Positions 1 through 8,771 of a DNA stretch of 64,000 nucleotides are shown here, piece by piece (the first letter of the stretch is position 1; every line of letters starts with the position of its first letter). Origin of the DNA: Paenarthrobacter histidinolovorans. GTDB lineage: Bacteria; Actinomycetota; Actinomycetes; Actinomycetales; Micrococcaceae. A program made the position numbers and the translations under genes. The DNA lies in contig NZ_BMPM01000001.1 of the NCBI RefSeq assembly GCF_014647595.1, positions 744,001 to 808,000 of the forward strand, read 5' to 3'. A model generated the notes under the pieces. That model worked only from the letters and a program-made list of their open reading frames with translations, had not been told where the DNA came from and ran no database searches.

Positions 1-920
1 CGGCCAAGGAGCTGAAGTATTCCCCCAACGCGATCGCGCTCAGCCTCCGGAACCAGCGGTCCAGGGTCATCGGCATCCTGTCCGACGAAGTGGTGGTGAG
101 CCCGTTCGATGGCAACATCATCGGCGGGGCCGACGACATCGCCCGCAGCCGTGGATTCGTCACTGTGGTCATGGACACCGAGCGCGATACTGCCCGGGAT
201 GCGAGCGCCATAGAAACTCTCCTGGACCGGCAGGTGGACGGACTGATGTATGTGACGGTCGGCTTGAAGCCGATCGAGATCCCGCAGGGGATGATCCGCG
301 TCCCGTCCGTGCTGGCCAACTGCTACGACGAACAGCCGCAACCGCAGCTTCACCATGTCATTCCGGACGAGGTCACCGGCGGCAGGGAAGCCACGGAACA
401 CCTGCTGCAATGGGGGCACCGGGACATCGCGCTGCTCGCCGGCTCCGAGGATTCGCCTGCAGCACCGTTGCGCGTCCAGGGCTACCGGGAAGCCCACAGC
501 CTGGCCGGCGTTCCGGTCCGTGAAGAGCGGGTCTTCATGGCGGGATGGGACATTGATGCCGGCTACCACGGCGCCATGAAACTGCTCGACGACGTGTCCC
601 CGGCTGATCGGCCGACGGCCATCATGTGCGCCAACGACCGCTTGGCTGTGGGCGTTGCCCTGGCCGCGGCCCGTTTGGGCCTCAGTGTCCCCCGGGATCT
701 GTCCATCATGGGCTACGACGACGAGGCCCGCATCGCGGACACCATGGTCCCGGCACTGACCACCATGGCACTTCCGTTGCGTGAGATAGGCCGCGCGGCC
801 ATGACCACGCTGCTGGACACCATCGAGGGCGGTGAAGGTACGACGGCGGCACGCAGCATGGAGACGATGGTCCCCTGCCGCTTGGTGGTACGTGAGTCGA
901 CGGGCCCAGCACCACGCTGA
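1..920 (+). CDS. LacI-family transcriptional regulator (5' partial)
   Basis: The reading frame is open from base 3, so the gene enters from the left edge. The first visible residues (AKELKYSPNAIALSLR) match the end of the LacI DNA-binding domain and its hinge helix, so only about 30 N-terminal residues with most of the HTH should be missing. About 305 codons are visible. They form a periplasmic-binding-protein-like effector domain ending in the usual hydrophobic dimerisation strands (GYDDEARIADTMVPALTT). It converges on the fructoside operon at 939-5609. That operon carries two LacI-type palindromes at its start, so local control by this protein is a reasonable inference. The effector cannot be read from sequence; a sugar or sugar phosphate is usual. 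Confidence 0.9.
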   Translation, partial: AKELKYSPNAIALSLRNQRSRVIGILSDEVVVSPFDGNIIGGADDIARSRGFVTVVMDTERDTARDASAIETLLDRQVDGLMYVTVGLKPIEIPQGMIRVPSVLANCYDEQPQPQLHHVIPDEVTGGREATEHLLQWGHRDIALLAGSEDSPAAPLRVQGYREAHSLAGVPVREERVFMAGWDIDAGYHGAMKLLDDVSPADRPTAIMCANDRLAVGVALAAARLGLSVPRDLSIMGYDDEARIADTMVPALTTMALPLREIGRAAMTTLLDTIEGGEGTTAARSMETMVPCRLVVRESTGPAPR

Positions 921-938
921 GCCCGTCGCCACGCGGCA

Positions 939-2318
939 CTACTGAGCGGGCAGCGCCAACTCCCACACATCGGCAGTCGCACCCTCGGGCAGGGCCAGCG
1001 TCCAGGACTCCCCCGGAGCGGGGTACGCCCGGAGCGTCGTCGCCACGGCCCCGGAGCGGTACACCTCTACAAGGGAGGCATCGATGAAGATCCGCAGTTC
1101 CTCGCCGGCAGCCAGGGTGCCTGAGTAGACCACCTGGGCCTCGTCCCCCGAACCCAGCACCAGGTCCACGGAACCGGACCCGGCACCCCGAACCAGCACC
1201 TCGGCAAACCCCGGGACCGCCACGGAACCGGCTGCGCCGGCAACCACGGAAGCACCCCGGTACGCTTCAACCTCGGACGCAGGAGCTACCACGAGCGTCC
1301 CGTCAACCACCGACAAAACGCGGGGATGCGTCAGAACACCCGACCACCCGGCGTCGTCGATTTCTTCCTGGGTGCGGCCACGCCGCCCGTCACGTCCGGG
1401 TCCCTCGTTTGCCCAACCCCACAGGAGCGCCGCAGGCTCAGTATCCGCGGAACCGTAAGAGAGCTGCATGATTTGCGGGGCGTAGAAGTCGCGGCCGAGG
1501 TCGGACTTCCCACCTGAGACCGGGCTGAACACCGGCAGCCCGGTTTCGGGATCCGCAGAGAGGGAACCGATCAGGTGGCCTACACCGTTCGCGTGCTCGT
1601 GATCGTCCCCTGAGAGCCACAGAGAGAACATCATGACCCATTCGCCCGAGGAAACCTGCACCAGCTGCGGGCATTCCCAGATCTCTGCCGGGGTGTGGAC
1701 GGCGGCTACCGGGTCAGCCGTGGTCAGCCAGATTCCCTGGTATTCCCAGTTCTCCATGTCGGACACCGAGTACAGCAGCAAGGCGGCGCGCCCATCGGCC
1801 AGTCCGGCTCCCTGCATGGCGTAGCGGCCACCGTTGAAGCGGAAGATGAAGGGGTCACGGACCGCAGTCACCAACGGATCTTCAGGCATTGACGCAGCCA
1901 CGTGCCCGTTCTGTTCCCAGGACACCAGATCCGAGGAGCCGCGTGCGATGACAACCTGTGAATGCCCGCCGTGGTCCTGCACACCGGAGTAGGCGGCGGT
2001 GGGGACTCCGTCGTCGGAGGTCACCACCCCGGTCCAGCACCCGGCGGAGTCCGGTCCGCCGGCTTGGGGAACGAGCGCCACCGGGTGCTCTTCCCAGCGG
2101 ACCAGGTCCGGGGAGCTGACATGCCCCCACTGGATCTGGGTATGCCTGGCCGAGTGCGGGTTGTACTGGAAGAACACGTGGTAGCGGCCGTTGATGTAGC
2201 TGACACCGTTGGGGTCGTTGATCCAGCCCTGCGCCGGCCTCGGGTGGAAGCGCGGGAACGCCGGATCCGGATGCGTCGAAGCAGAAAGCAGGGAGGAAGA
2301 GAGTGCAAGGTCCGTCAA
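939..2318 (-). CDS. Glycoside hydrolase family 32 (beta-fructosidase/sucrose hydrolase)
   Basis: The protein has about 459 residues. All three GH32 active-site motifs are visible: WINDPNG near the N-terminus (Asp nucleophile), RDP in AVRDPFIFRF (transition-state stabiliser) and EC in IWECPQL (acid/base Glu). A five-bladed propeller domain is followed by a C-terminal beta-sandwich. No signal peptide is present, so hydrolysis is probably cytoplasmic, acting on imported sucrose, fructo-oligosaccharide or a related fructoside. The chosen TTG start follows an AAAGG ribosome site and is the last start before the conserved region. Extending further upstream would run into the permease gene and adds unrelated sequence. 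It is the last gene of an operon with a sugar ABC importer. Exact substrate is not determined by sequence. Confidence 0.9.
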   Translation of the reverse strand: MTDLALSSSLLSASTHPDPAFPRFHPRPAQGWINDPNGVSYINGRYHVFFQYNPHSARHTQIQWGHVSSPDLVRWEEHPVALVPQAGGPDSAGCWTGVVTSDDGVPTAAYSGVQDHGGHSQVVIARGSSDLVSWEQNGHVAASMPEDPLVTAVRDPFIFRFNGGRYAMQGAGLADGRAALLLYSVSDMENWEYQGIWLTTADPVAAVHTPAEIWECPQLVQVSSGEWVMMFSLWLSGDDHEHANGVGHLIGSLSADPETGLPVFSPVSGGKSDLGRDFYAPQIMQLSYGSADTEPAALLWGWANEGPGRDGRRGRTQEEIDDAGWSGVLTHPRVLSVVDGTLVVAPASEVEAYRGASVVAGAAGSVAVPGFAEVLVRGAGSGSVDLVLGSGDEAQVVYSGTLAAGEELRIFIDASLVEVYRSGAVATTLRAYPAPGESWTLALPEGATADVWELALPAQ

Positions 2319-2347
2319 CGGAACACCTTTCAGGGTGGAGAGGGAAA

Positions 2348-3220
2348 TTATTTGCCTGTGCCTGCGGTGAGCCCGTCCTGCAGCGCACGCTGGCCGAACA
2401 TGAACACCACCAGCGCGGGAATCATGGAGAGGACAACACCGGCAAGGACCACGGAGATGCTTCCGGTGCCGAGGTTGCCTTGGAGCGACACCAGGCCCAG
2501 TGGCAGGGTGAAGTTCTGCTCGGAGATGGTCATGATGAGGGGCCGGAAGAATTCGTTCCAGTGGAAGTTGAAGGCGAGGATGCCTACGATCGCCAGCCCG
2601 GGCATCGCCAGCGGCGCATACACGGAACGGAAGGTCCGCCATGGCGAGGCTCCGTCGATCGCAGCCGCTTCAGCGAGCTCACCCGGCAACCCCATGAAGT
2701 ACTGGCGCATCAGGAAGGTGCCGAACGCCGTCGGGATGGCCGGAATGATCAGCGCGAGCAGCGTGTCGGACAGACCCACGCCGCGGATCAGCATGAAGAC
2801 GGGCACGATCGTGACCTGCGCGGGCACCATCATGGTGGCCAGGACGATGGAGAACAGTGCGCCACGTCCGCGGAATTTCAGGTGCGCGAACGCGTACCCG
2901 GCCAGGGCAGCCGTGATCATCTGCCCCACGGCGATCAGGCCCGTCACCAAGGCACTGTTCACTACCAACGCCGCGATGTTTAGCTGCTTGAACACTTGTT
3001 CGTAGGAGGTCAGGTCCGGGTTCAGCGGAAGGAACGCGGGCGGCAGCTTGAAGGATTCCGACGGCGGCCGCAGCGAGGTGGACAGGGTCCACAGCACGGG
3101 GCCCAGGACAAAGACGGACGCGATCAGCAAGACGATGACGCGGACGGCCACTGACCAGTCGCGCTTCTTCCGGGTGACTACAGGCTCCGTGGTGGTGACA
3201 CGTTCTTGAATGGTTGTCAT
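2348..3220 (-). CDS. Carbohydrate ABC transporter permease (MalG/family-1 type)
   Basis: This is a 290-residue inner-membrane permease with about six hydrophobic segments. The cytoplasmic EAA loop reads ELAEAAAIDGASPWRTF, the ATPase-contact motif of family-1 sugar permeases. It pairs with the upstream permease at 3229-4194, separated by 8 bp, and with the binding protein at 4191-5609. No ATPase gene is in the operon; such importers in actinobacteria often share an MsiK-type ATPase encoded elsewhere (established for related systems, inferred here). The ATG at 3220 gives a short basic N-terminus before the first membrane helix; upstream in-frame sequence overlaps the neighbouring gene. Confidence 0.92.
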   Translation of the reverse strand: MTTIQERVTTTEPVVTRKKRDWSVAVRVIVLLIASVFVLGPVLWTLSTSLRPPSESFKLPPAFLPLNPDLTSYEQVFKQLNIAALVVNSALVTGLIAVGQMITAALAGYAFAHLKFRGRGALFSIVLATMMVPAQVTIVPVFMLIRGVGLSDTLLALIIPAIPTAFGTFLMRQYFMGLPGELAEAAAIDGASPWRTFRSVYAPLAMPGLAIVGILAFNFHWNEFFRPLIMTISEQNFTLPLGLVSLQGNLGTGSISVVLAGVVLSMIPALVVFMFGQRALQDGLTAGTGK

Positions 3221-3228
3221 GGCGGGCC

Positions 3229-4194
3229 TTACTGGTAGAAGACGAATCGTTTGCTGAGCCGGAACTGCGCGGCCGTGATGGCCATGATGATGAGCGTGAG
3301 GATCACACCGATCGCCGAGGCCTGGCCGAACTCGAGGCGTTGGAACGCGGACTCGAAGATCACCATGACGGCTGTGCGCGTAGAGTCGCCGGGCCCGCCG
3401 CGGGTGAGGACGTAGGGCTGGTCGAACACTTGGAGCGCGTTGATGATGGCCATGACGGAGGCCACCAGGGTGGTGGGGCTCAGCAGCGGCAACGTGACGA
3501 ACCAGTGCTTGCGCCAACCGGTGGCGCCGTCAATGGACGCGGCCTCGTAGGTCTCCACCGGAATGGAGGCGAGCCCGCCGATGAACAGCAGGAACGAGAA
3601 CCCGAAGTTCTGCCACACGTACACAAGAATCACGACGGCGGCCGACCCACCTGGCGTCGTCAGCCAGGGAACCGCGGGGATGCCAACAATGGACAGCAAC
3701 CAGTTCACGACGCCGAACTGCTCGTTGAAGAGGTAGCGCATGAAGATTGAGACCGATGCTGCGGACAGGATCAGCGGGAAGAAGAACGCGGAGCGGAAGA
3801 ACACCCGCAGCCAGGCCGGAAGCTTTTCCTGCACCATGATCGCCAGGCCCAGCGCGAGGCCCAACTGGAGTGCTACGGCCACCACCACAAAGACGATGGT
3901 GTTCAGGAACGAGACCCGGACGGTGGGGTCCTGGACTACCTCGGCAAAGTTGTCGAAGCCAACGAACGTCGGTGCGGAGATGATGTCCCAGCGGAAGAAG
4001 GCCAGTGCTATCGAGGCAACGATCGGAAGCAGGGTGAAGATGCCCATGCCCGCGATGGTCGGGGCCAGGAAAGCCCACGGCAGCCAGCGCTGCTGGACGC
4101 GGCCGCGCTTGGTCCCCTGCGCGTTCTTATGGGCAGCTTGCCGGCGACCCGGCTCGCTCCCCGTACCGGTGGGGGTACTGGTTGCGGTACTCAT
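3229..4194 (-). CDS. Carbohydrate ABC transporter permease (MalF/family-1 type)
   Basis: This 321-residue permease has a basic, low-complexity N-terminus of about 40 residues and then six predicted membrane helices. The EAA motif is visible as VETYEAASIDGATGWRKH. It forms the heterodimeric channel with the product of 2348-3220. Its start codon overlaps the stop of the upstream binding-protein gene by 4 bp (ATGA), so translation is probably coupled. The surrounding GH32 gene suggests that the cargo is a fructoside. Confidence 0.92.
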   Translation of the reverse strand: MSTATSTPTGTGSEPGRRQAAHKNAQGTKRGRVQQRWLPWAFLAPTIAGMGIFTLLPIVASIALAFFRWDIISAPTFVGFDNFAEVVQDPTVRVSFLNTIVFVVVAVALQLGLALGLAIMVQEKLPAWLRVFFRSAFFFPLILSAASVSIFMRYLFNEQFGVVNWLLSIVGIPAVPWLTTPGGSAAVVILVYVWQNFGFSFLLFIGGLASIPVETYEAASIDGATGWRKHWFVTLPLLSPTTLVASVMAIINALQVFDQPYVLTRGGPGDSTRTAVMVIFESAFQRLEFGQASAIGVILTLIIMAITAAQFRLSKRFVFYQ

Positions 4195-5609
4195 GGCTGC
4201 CTCCTCAGGGCCAGTTCAAGGTCGCGCTGCATGGAGTTGAGAGCGTCCTTGAGTTGGCGCTCGTCGCCGCTGACGGCCAGGCTTACGTTTTTCATCAGGG
4301 CTGTTTCGACGGCGGCCTGCTGGGGTGGCGCCGGAATGGGACCTGTGGTGGGGAACTTGTCCAGGGTGTCGTAGAAGACCTTCCAGTTCCGTGGACCTGT
4401 TCCCGCATAGAGCTGTTCATTGACCATGGAGCGGCGCGCGGGGGTGGTGTTTGGCGTGGGGAACACGATCCGCATGGCTTCCAGGCTGGAGCTGAACTTC
4501 ACCCATTCCCAGGCGGCGTCCTTGTCCTTGGCGGTCTTCATGATCGCGTAGCCGGCCGTGCCGAACTGGTGCCGCTGTGACCGCCATTTGGGGAAGAACT
4601 GGACGTCGAAACCGTCCTCTGTCATCCCCGCTTCATGGAGACCTTGGACCCAATAGCCGCCTGCCGGCGTCGTACCTATCCGGTTGGAGGCGAAGAGGCC
4701 GATCAGGGCGCTGCCGCCGCCTTCCTCGGGCCGGACGCCGAGCCCGTCCTTGACCAGTCCTCGGAGGTAGTCGAAGGATTCGAAGACCCGGGGATCGTCC
4801 GCGTTGGGCTCCAGCCACTGGTAGCCGCCGGAGCGGAGGCTGCGGGAGGGGTCGTTGGCGTAGAAGCCGTCCCACAGCCATTCGCCGCCCGAGGATTTGG
4901 TTTCCTTCAGGAAGCTGGTGTCGTTGGCGTAGAGCCACGGGACCACCCCGCCGAACAGGCGATTGGTCCAGTAGTACGGCGTGAAGTCCTTGGGATTCGC
5001 CTTCTTCATGGCCGCGAGGGTGGCCCGGAAGTCGGTGTGCGTCCAGTCGTCGGCCGGCCTGTCCAGGCCGGCCTGCCGCAGCGCGGTGGTGTTGTAGTAC
5101 ATGTTGGCGGCGTTCCAGTCGATGGGAAGCTGGAACAGGCTGCCTTTGTACATGAACGCTTCCACCAGGCTGGGGTGGACGTCTGCGAAGTATTCCTTCA
5201 TGTGCCCGGCATCCCGGCGAAGGTACTCGTCCAGTGGGTGTGCCAGCTTTTCAGCGAACAGCTGGGCGCCTTCAGTGGCCACATACACGACGTCCGGCGG
5301 AGTGCCGGCTGCCACCATGGTGAGGATCTTGGTGAAGAAGTCCTTCCAGTCCACGGCCTGGATGGCCTGGACTTTGACCTTGATCTCGGGGTGGACCTTT
5401 GCGAAGGCGTCGATGACCTTCTGGCGGGCTGCGGCGTCCGCGGCGGTGCCCATGATGGCGATGCTGAGGCTGTTGTCGCCCCGGCCTGGGATATCGGCCC
5501 CGGTCAAGCGCGGCCACGATGCCGCAGTGACTCCCACAATCCCGGCGCCGAGGGCTGTAAGGGCACTTCTACGTGTGAATTCGCGCAAAGCCCCATTGGT
5601 TCCCGACAT
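4191..5609 (-). CDS. Extracellular sugar-binding protein (family 1), Tat signal
   Basis: The protein has 472 residues. The N-terminus carries a twin-arginine type signal (FTRRSALTALGAG) and no lipobox cysteine, so export by Tat with later anchoring or release is inferred. The mature part is a family-1 solute-binding protein (SBP_bac_1; IKVKVQAIQAVDWKDFFTKI and WNAANMYYNT regions). It should deliver the substrate to the two downstream permeases. The ATG at 5609 was chosen because GGAAGG lies 6-7 bases upstream; an earlier in-frame start lies inside the operator region. It is the first gene of the operon, directly behind two LacI-type palindromes. Confidence 0.9.
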   Translation of the reverse strand: MSGTNGALREFTRRSALTALGAGIVGVTAASWPRLTGADIPGRGDNSLSIAIMGTAADAAARQKVIDAFAKVHPEIKVKVQAIQAVDWKDFFTKILTMVAAGTPPDVVYVATEGAQLFAEKLAHPLDEYLRRDAGHMKEYFADVHPSLVEAFMYKGSLFQLPIDWNAANMYYNTTALRQAGLDRPADDWTHTDFRATLAAMKKANPKDFTPYYWTNRLFGGVVPWLYANDTSFLKETKSSGGEWLWDGFYANDPSRSLRSGGYQWLEPNADDPRVFESFDYLRGLVKDGLGVRPEEGGGSALIGLFASNRIGTTPAGGYWVQGLHEAGMTEDGFDVQFFPKWRSQRHQFGTAGYAIMKTAKDKDAAWEWVKFSSSLEAMRIVFPTPNTTPARRSMVNEQLYAGTGPRNWKVFYDTLDKFPTTGPIPAPPQQAAVETALMKNVSLAVSGDERQLKDALNSMQRDLELALRRQP

Positions 5610-5622
5610 GTAGATTTCCTTC

Positions 5623-5670
5623 CCTAACACGTGTTAGGAAGACTATGACGCGCACCTAACACGTGTCAAG
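5623..5670. promoter_or_regulatory. Two LacI-family operator sites
   Basis: A perfect 16-bp palindrome, CCTAACACGTGTTAGG, occupies 5623-5638. A second copy at 5655-5670 keeps CCTAACACGTGT but diverges in the last four bases. Their centres are 32 bp apart, about three helical turns. The central CG and length fit LacI-family operators. They lie directly upstream of the binding-protein start at 5609 and in the gap toward the PAP2 gene. The adjacent partial LacI-family gene is the likely ligand, by inference. Confidence 0.8.
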
Positions 5671-5727
5671 TGTCACAGGAATGTTGCGAGTGCCTCACTA
5701 ACCCCGCAACGCGCGGGGAAAGCTCAC

Positions 5728-6675
5728 ATGAGGCGTCCAGCGAATTGTGGCAGTCTAGTCAGAATGAGTTCCCAGCAATTCCGCACCAGCGGGAGGTCGA
5801 GCAAACGGCCGCTTCAAGCACGCGACGCAGGCACAGGCACAGGCTTCCTCTTCTGCTTGGCCACGGCCGCCAGCATCGTGGGCCTCGTGGCGACGTACTA
5901 CTTCTTTGTGCGGACCACCCCCGGCCAGTTCATTGACGAGTCGGCGCTGGTTGAAGCCACAACCCTCAGTGGAACCGCGGGCCGGGCTTCCACGGAATTC
6001 CTGGACATGCTTCCGATGCTCTCGCTGGCAATAGCCACCATCATGGTGCTCTTCGTGACGGTGGCGCGCCGCCGCTGGAAGGCCGCGGGCATCGCCGTGG
6101 CCGCATGCGTCGCCGCAAACCTGGCCACCCAGGTCCTCAAGTTCTTCATCCCGGACCGCCCCGACCGTGGCGTGCAGACACTGGAACTGAACTCGCTCCC
6201 TTCAGGGCACACCACCCTCGCCGCCTCCGCTGCAGCAGCCGTCTTCCTGATGGTGTCCCCGCGCTGGCGTCCACTGGCAGGCTTCCTGGGAAGCACCTTC
6301 GCTGTGGCCACCGGAGTCTCCACCCTCATCAACCAGTGGCACCGCCCCGCCGATGTCATCGCCGCGTTCCTGGTGGTGGGCGCAGTGATGCTACCGGCGG
6401 GATGGCTGGTCCTGCGGACAGGCCGCACATGGAACGTATGGAAGGGCTACGGCGAGCATTGGGCCGCCTCCCGGATCTGGGTGTGGCTCACTGTTGCCGC
6501 GCTGCTGATGGCCTTGATTGTGGCCGCTTACTCATTGCTCCAGGTGATGCCTGGGCTCAGCACTGACAGCACCATCGACTACTTCTGGGCGGGCACGGCC
6601 TTCATCGTGATCGCCGGCTACCTTTCAGCGCTGGGCGGCACGTGGTTGTTTGGCCTGGCGGCCCGCAAGGCCTAA
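5728..6675 (+). CDS. PAP2-family membrane phosphatase
   Basis: This is an integral membrane protein of about 315 residues (303 if the ATG at 5764 is used). The three PAP2 signature blocks are present: K-x5-RP in KFFIPDRPDRG, PSGHTT with the catalytic-type His, and a third block INQWHRPADV with His and Asp. The family hydrolyses lipid phosphates such as phosphatidate or undecaprenyl diphosphate. The exact substrate here is unknown. Five to six hydrophobic helices surround the motifs, followed by two more at the C-terminus. The ATG at 5728 has GGGGAAAG upstream; 5764 has no clear ribosome site, so the first is preferred. Confidence 0.85.
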   Translation: MRRPANCGSLVRMSSQQFRTSGRSSKRPLQARDAGTGTGFLFCLATAASIVGLVATYYFFVRTTPGQFIDESALVEATTLSGTAGRASTEFLDMLPMLSLAIATIMVLFVTVARRRWKAAGIAVAACVAANLATQVLKFFIPDRPDRGVQTLELNSLPSGHTTLAASAAAAVFLMVSPRWRPLAGFLGSTFAVATGVSTLINQWHRPADVIAAFLVVGAVMLPAGWLVLRTGRTWNVWKGYGEHWAASRIWVWLTVAALLMALIVAAYSLLQVMPGLSTDSTIDYFWAGTAFIVIAGYLSALGGTWLFGLAARKA

Positions 6676-6701
6676 CGCGCTTGGTGGGGCGACGGCCGAC
6701 T

Positions 6702-6775
6702 GGCGGCGCACCCGTTCGCGCCCCACGCACCACTTACGCGACGGCGGCGCACCCGTTCGCGCCCCACGCACCACT
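6702..6775. repeat. Two 33-bp direct repeats
   Basis: The 33-bp unit starting GGCGGCGCACCCGTTCGCGC occurs at 6702-6734 and again identically at 6743-6775, a 41-bp period. It lies between the stop of the PAP2 gene and the stop of the convergent small gene at 6821. It looks like local tandem duplication; no strong hairpin is formed by a single unit. Confidence 0.85.
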
Positions 6776-6820
6776 GGTTACGGGGGCGATCGGCGCTAAG
6801 GGACGCGCCGCTCGGAGGCT

Positions 6821-7093
6821 CTAGTCCTCCGGGCCCACCGAGTCGAAGAACTTGGGCTCTCCCTCAGAAGCAGCTCCACGCCGCCGCGCCTGCTCGTGGA
6901 TGAACTGCTGATCCTCTTCCGTGAGCACCGTGCCACCATGCGCGTCTACGGTGTCGCCCTCCCCCGTTTCCCCGTTGATGATTGCGGTGACGGTCCTCGG
7001 CACAATCCTGGTTCCCGGATTGTCGACGAGCCATTGCTGTGTTTCGGGAGAAAGCTGGTCCCAGAATTCTTTGATGTGCACAACGATCAGCAC
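6821..7093 (-). CDS. Hypothetical small acidic protein
   Basis: This is a 90-residue soluble protein with a GTG start preceded closely by AAGGG. A helical N-terminal part (KEFWDQLSPETQQWLVDN) is followed by a short strand region (VPRTVTAIINGETG) and an acidic, disordered tail. No membrane segment, signal or known catalytic motif is visible, and I do not recognise the family. It is read from codon-like G+C bias at third positions and from the good fit between its neighbours. A second in-frame GTG four codons later is also possible as a start. Confidence 0.6.
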   Translation of the reverse strand: MLIVVHIKEFWDQLSPETQQWLVDNPGTRIVPRTVTAIINGETGEGDTVDAHGGTVLTEEDQQFIHEQARRRGAASEGEPKFFDSVGPED

Positions 7094-7313
7094 TGCCCTT
7101 CATTGGTGGGGGGTGGATTCGCAAAATGCGCCATGCGCGCCGGTGAAACACTTTGTTGATCGCGGACGAAGGTCCTCTTCCAGACTACGCCCGGTTATGC
7201 CCACCCCACCCTGCATGTAGGCACATTTCCGGGGATGACGTCGACTGTCCGCTCTTCATACGTTACAGTTAATCCAATCGATGGATAAACGGTGGCTAAT
7301 TCGAGGAGTTCCC

Positions 7314-8678
7314 ATGTCATCCGCCCTTGGCTCAGCGTCCCGCAAGTCCGCCTCACGGCGGAGCGCTACCCCGGATGTCGTCGTACCCGCCACCCGGGAT
7401 CTGGTGGTGGACTTCATCCGGGTTGCGTGCATGTTCGCGGTGGTGGCCGTGCACCTTCTCATGATGGGCATCAGCGTGGACGAGTCCGGTATAGGCGTAG
7501 GCAATCCGCTGACCTCCCTTAACTGGTTCGCGCAAGGCACTTGGTTCGGGCAGGTCATGCCCCTCTTCTTCATCGTGGGCGGTTTCGCCTCCTTGACCTC
7601 GTGGCGGAGCCTGCGACGCAAGGGCGGCGACGCCGGCGACTACCTGAGGAACCGTGTGCTGCGCCTGGTTCGTCCTACGGTTGCGTTGTATGCGTTCCTC
7701 GCCATTGCGTTGTGGAGTGCGACGGCGGCCGGCGTCCCGGGCGATCTGCTCGCCGTCATCGCTGCAGGAGCAGGCGTGCAGCTGTGGTTCCTTGCCGCGT
7801 ACCTGATCTGCCAGGCCATTGTCCCCACCATGGCGAAACTTCACGAAGCCGCACCCTACCGGACCGTCGCAGCGTTGGCCGCGGGCGCCGTCGTCGTAGA
7901 TGTTTTCCGCCTGGGCCTGGAGCACAATCCCTGGGGTTTCGACTCCAACCCGATCGGGCTGCTGAACATGGTTTTCGTTTGGGGCCTGTTGCAGCAGCTG
8001 GGATTCTTCTACGCCGATGGCTTTTTTGACCGCTTTGCGCGGTGGCAGCTGGTTCTGGCTGCGGCGGGTTGCTACGCGGCGATGGTTCTGCTCACCCATT
8101 CTGGCCCGTATCCCGTGGACATGCTGACCAACCAGAATCCGCCCATGTTTCCCCTGATCCTTGTGGGCCTGGCGCACGTGCTGCTGGTCAAGGCTGCATA
8201 CCGGGCACTGCAGCGTTGTGTGCGTCAGGGCTGGGTGCAGAAAGTGATGTTCGTTGTGGGCAGCCGGGCCATGACCATCTACCTCTGGCACCTGCCGTTG
8301 ATCATCGCCATGTTCGGGATCGCGTTGCTGCTGCGGCTGCCGTTCCCTGAGCCTGCGGGCGTGGATTGGTGGCTCAGCCGTCCCCTCTTCTACGTGGCGG
8401 CGTGGGCCCTGGTACTGCTGGCCTCCTTGCCACTGGTCCGGCTGGAACTTGCAAGCACAGCCCTTGCCCCGGGTGCGTCGAGGCCGGCGATGTGGCGGAT
8501 CGTCGCTGCGACTGTGCTGGCCATCATTCCGCCCTTCGTGGTGATGCGGACGGCCCTTGATACGGCCAACGCGACGTGGGGGCTGGTGTTGCTGGTGATC
8601 GCCGTCGCCTTGGTGACAGGCAACGTCCCGGATCGGGCCTGGAGGCGCCCCGTTCCCGTTGGCTCCTCGGCATCCTGA
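7314..8678 (+). CDS. Acyltransferase-3 family membrane protein
   Basis: This 454-residue protein has about ten membrane helices. The first conserved block (RDLVVDFIRVACMFAVVAVH) contains the R/D...H pattern of acyltransferase family 3, whose members O-acetylate or acylate cell-surface sugars and antibiotics. FFIVGGFAS, the residues after the first helices, also fits. The ATG at 7314 was chosen because GAGGAG lies five bases upstream; an in-frame ATG at 7281 lacks one. It stands alone between a small reverse gene and a reverse MFS gene, so its acceptor is unknown. Confidence 0.85.
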   Translation: MSSALGSASRKSASRRSATPDVVVPATRDLVVDFIRVACMFAVVAVHLLMMGISVDESGIGVGNPLTSLNWFAQGTWFGQVMPLFFIVGGFASLTSWRSLRRKGGDAGDYLRNRVLRLVRPTVALYAFLAIALWSATAAGVPGDLLAVIAAGAGVQLWFLAAYLICQAIVPTMAKLHEAAPYRTVAALAAGAVVVDVFRLGLEHNPWGFDSNPIGLLNMVFVWGLLQQLGFFYADGFFDRFARWQLVLAAAGCYAAMVLLTHSGPYPVDMLTNQNPPMFPLILVGLAHVLLVKAAYRALQRCVRQGWVQKVMFVVGSRAMTIYLWHLPLIIAMFGIALLLRLPFPEPAGVDWWLSRPLFYVAAWALVLLASLPLVRLELASTALAPGASRPAMWRIVAATVLAIIPPFVVMRTALDTANATWGLVLLVIAVALVTGNVPDRAWRRPVPVGSSAS

Positions 8679-8771
8679 CGTTCTTTAACTGGCACCGGCT
8701 CTGGAACAAGCTGGTTCGGGTTGTTTTGAGGCCCCAGCGGGTTGAAAGCGGGTGGGGAAGCCACGCCCGAT

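Noticed and set aside
1962..3005. 347-codon plus-strand frame
   Set aside because: Overlaps both GH32 and permease genes on the other strand and has no recognisable protein features.
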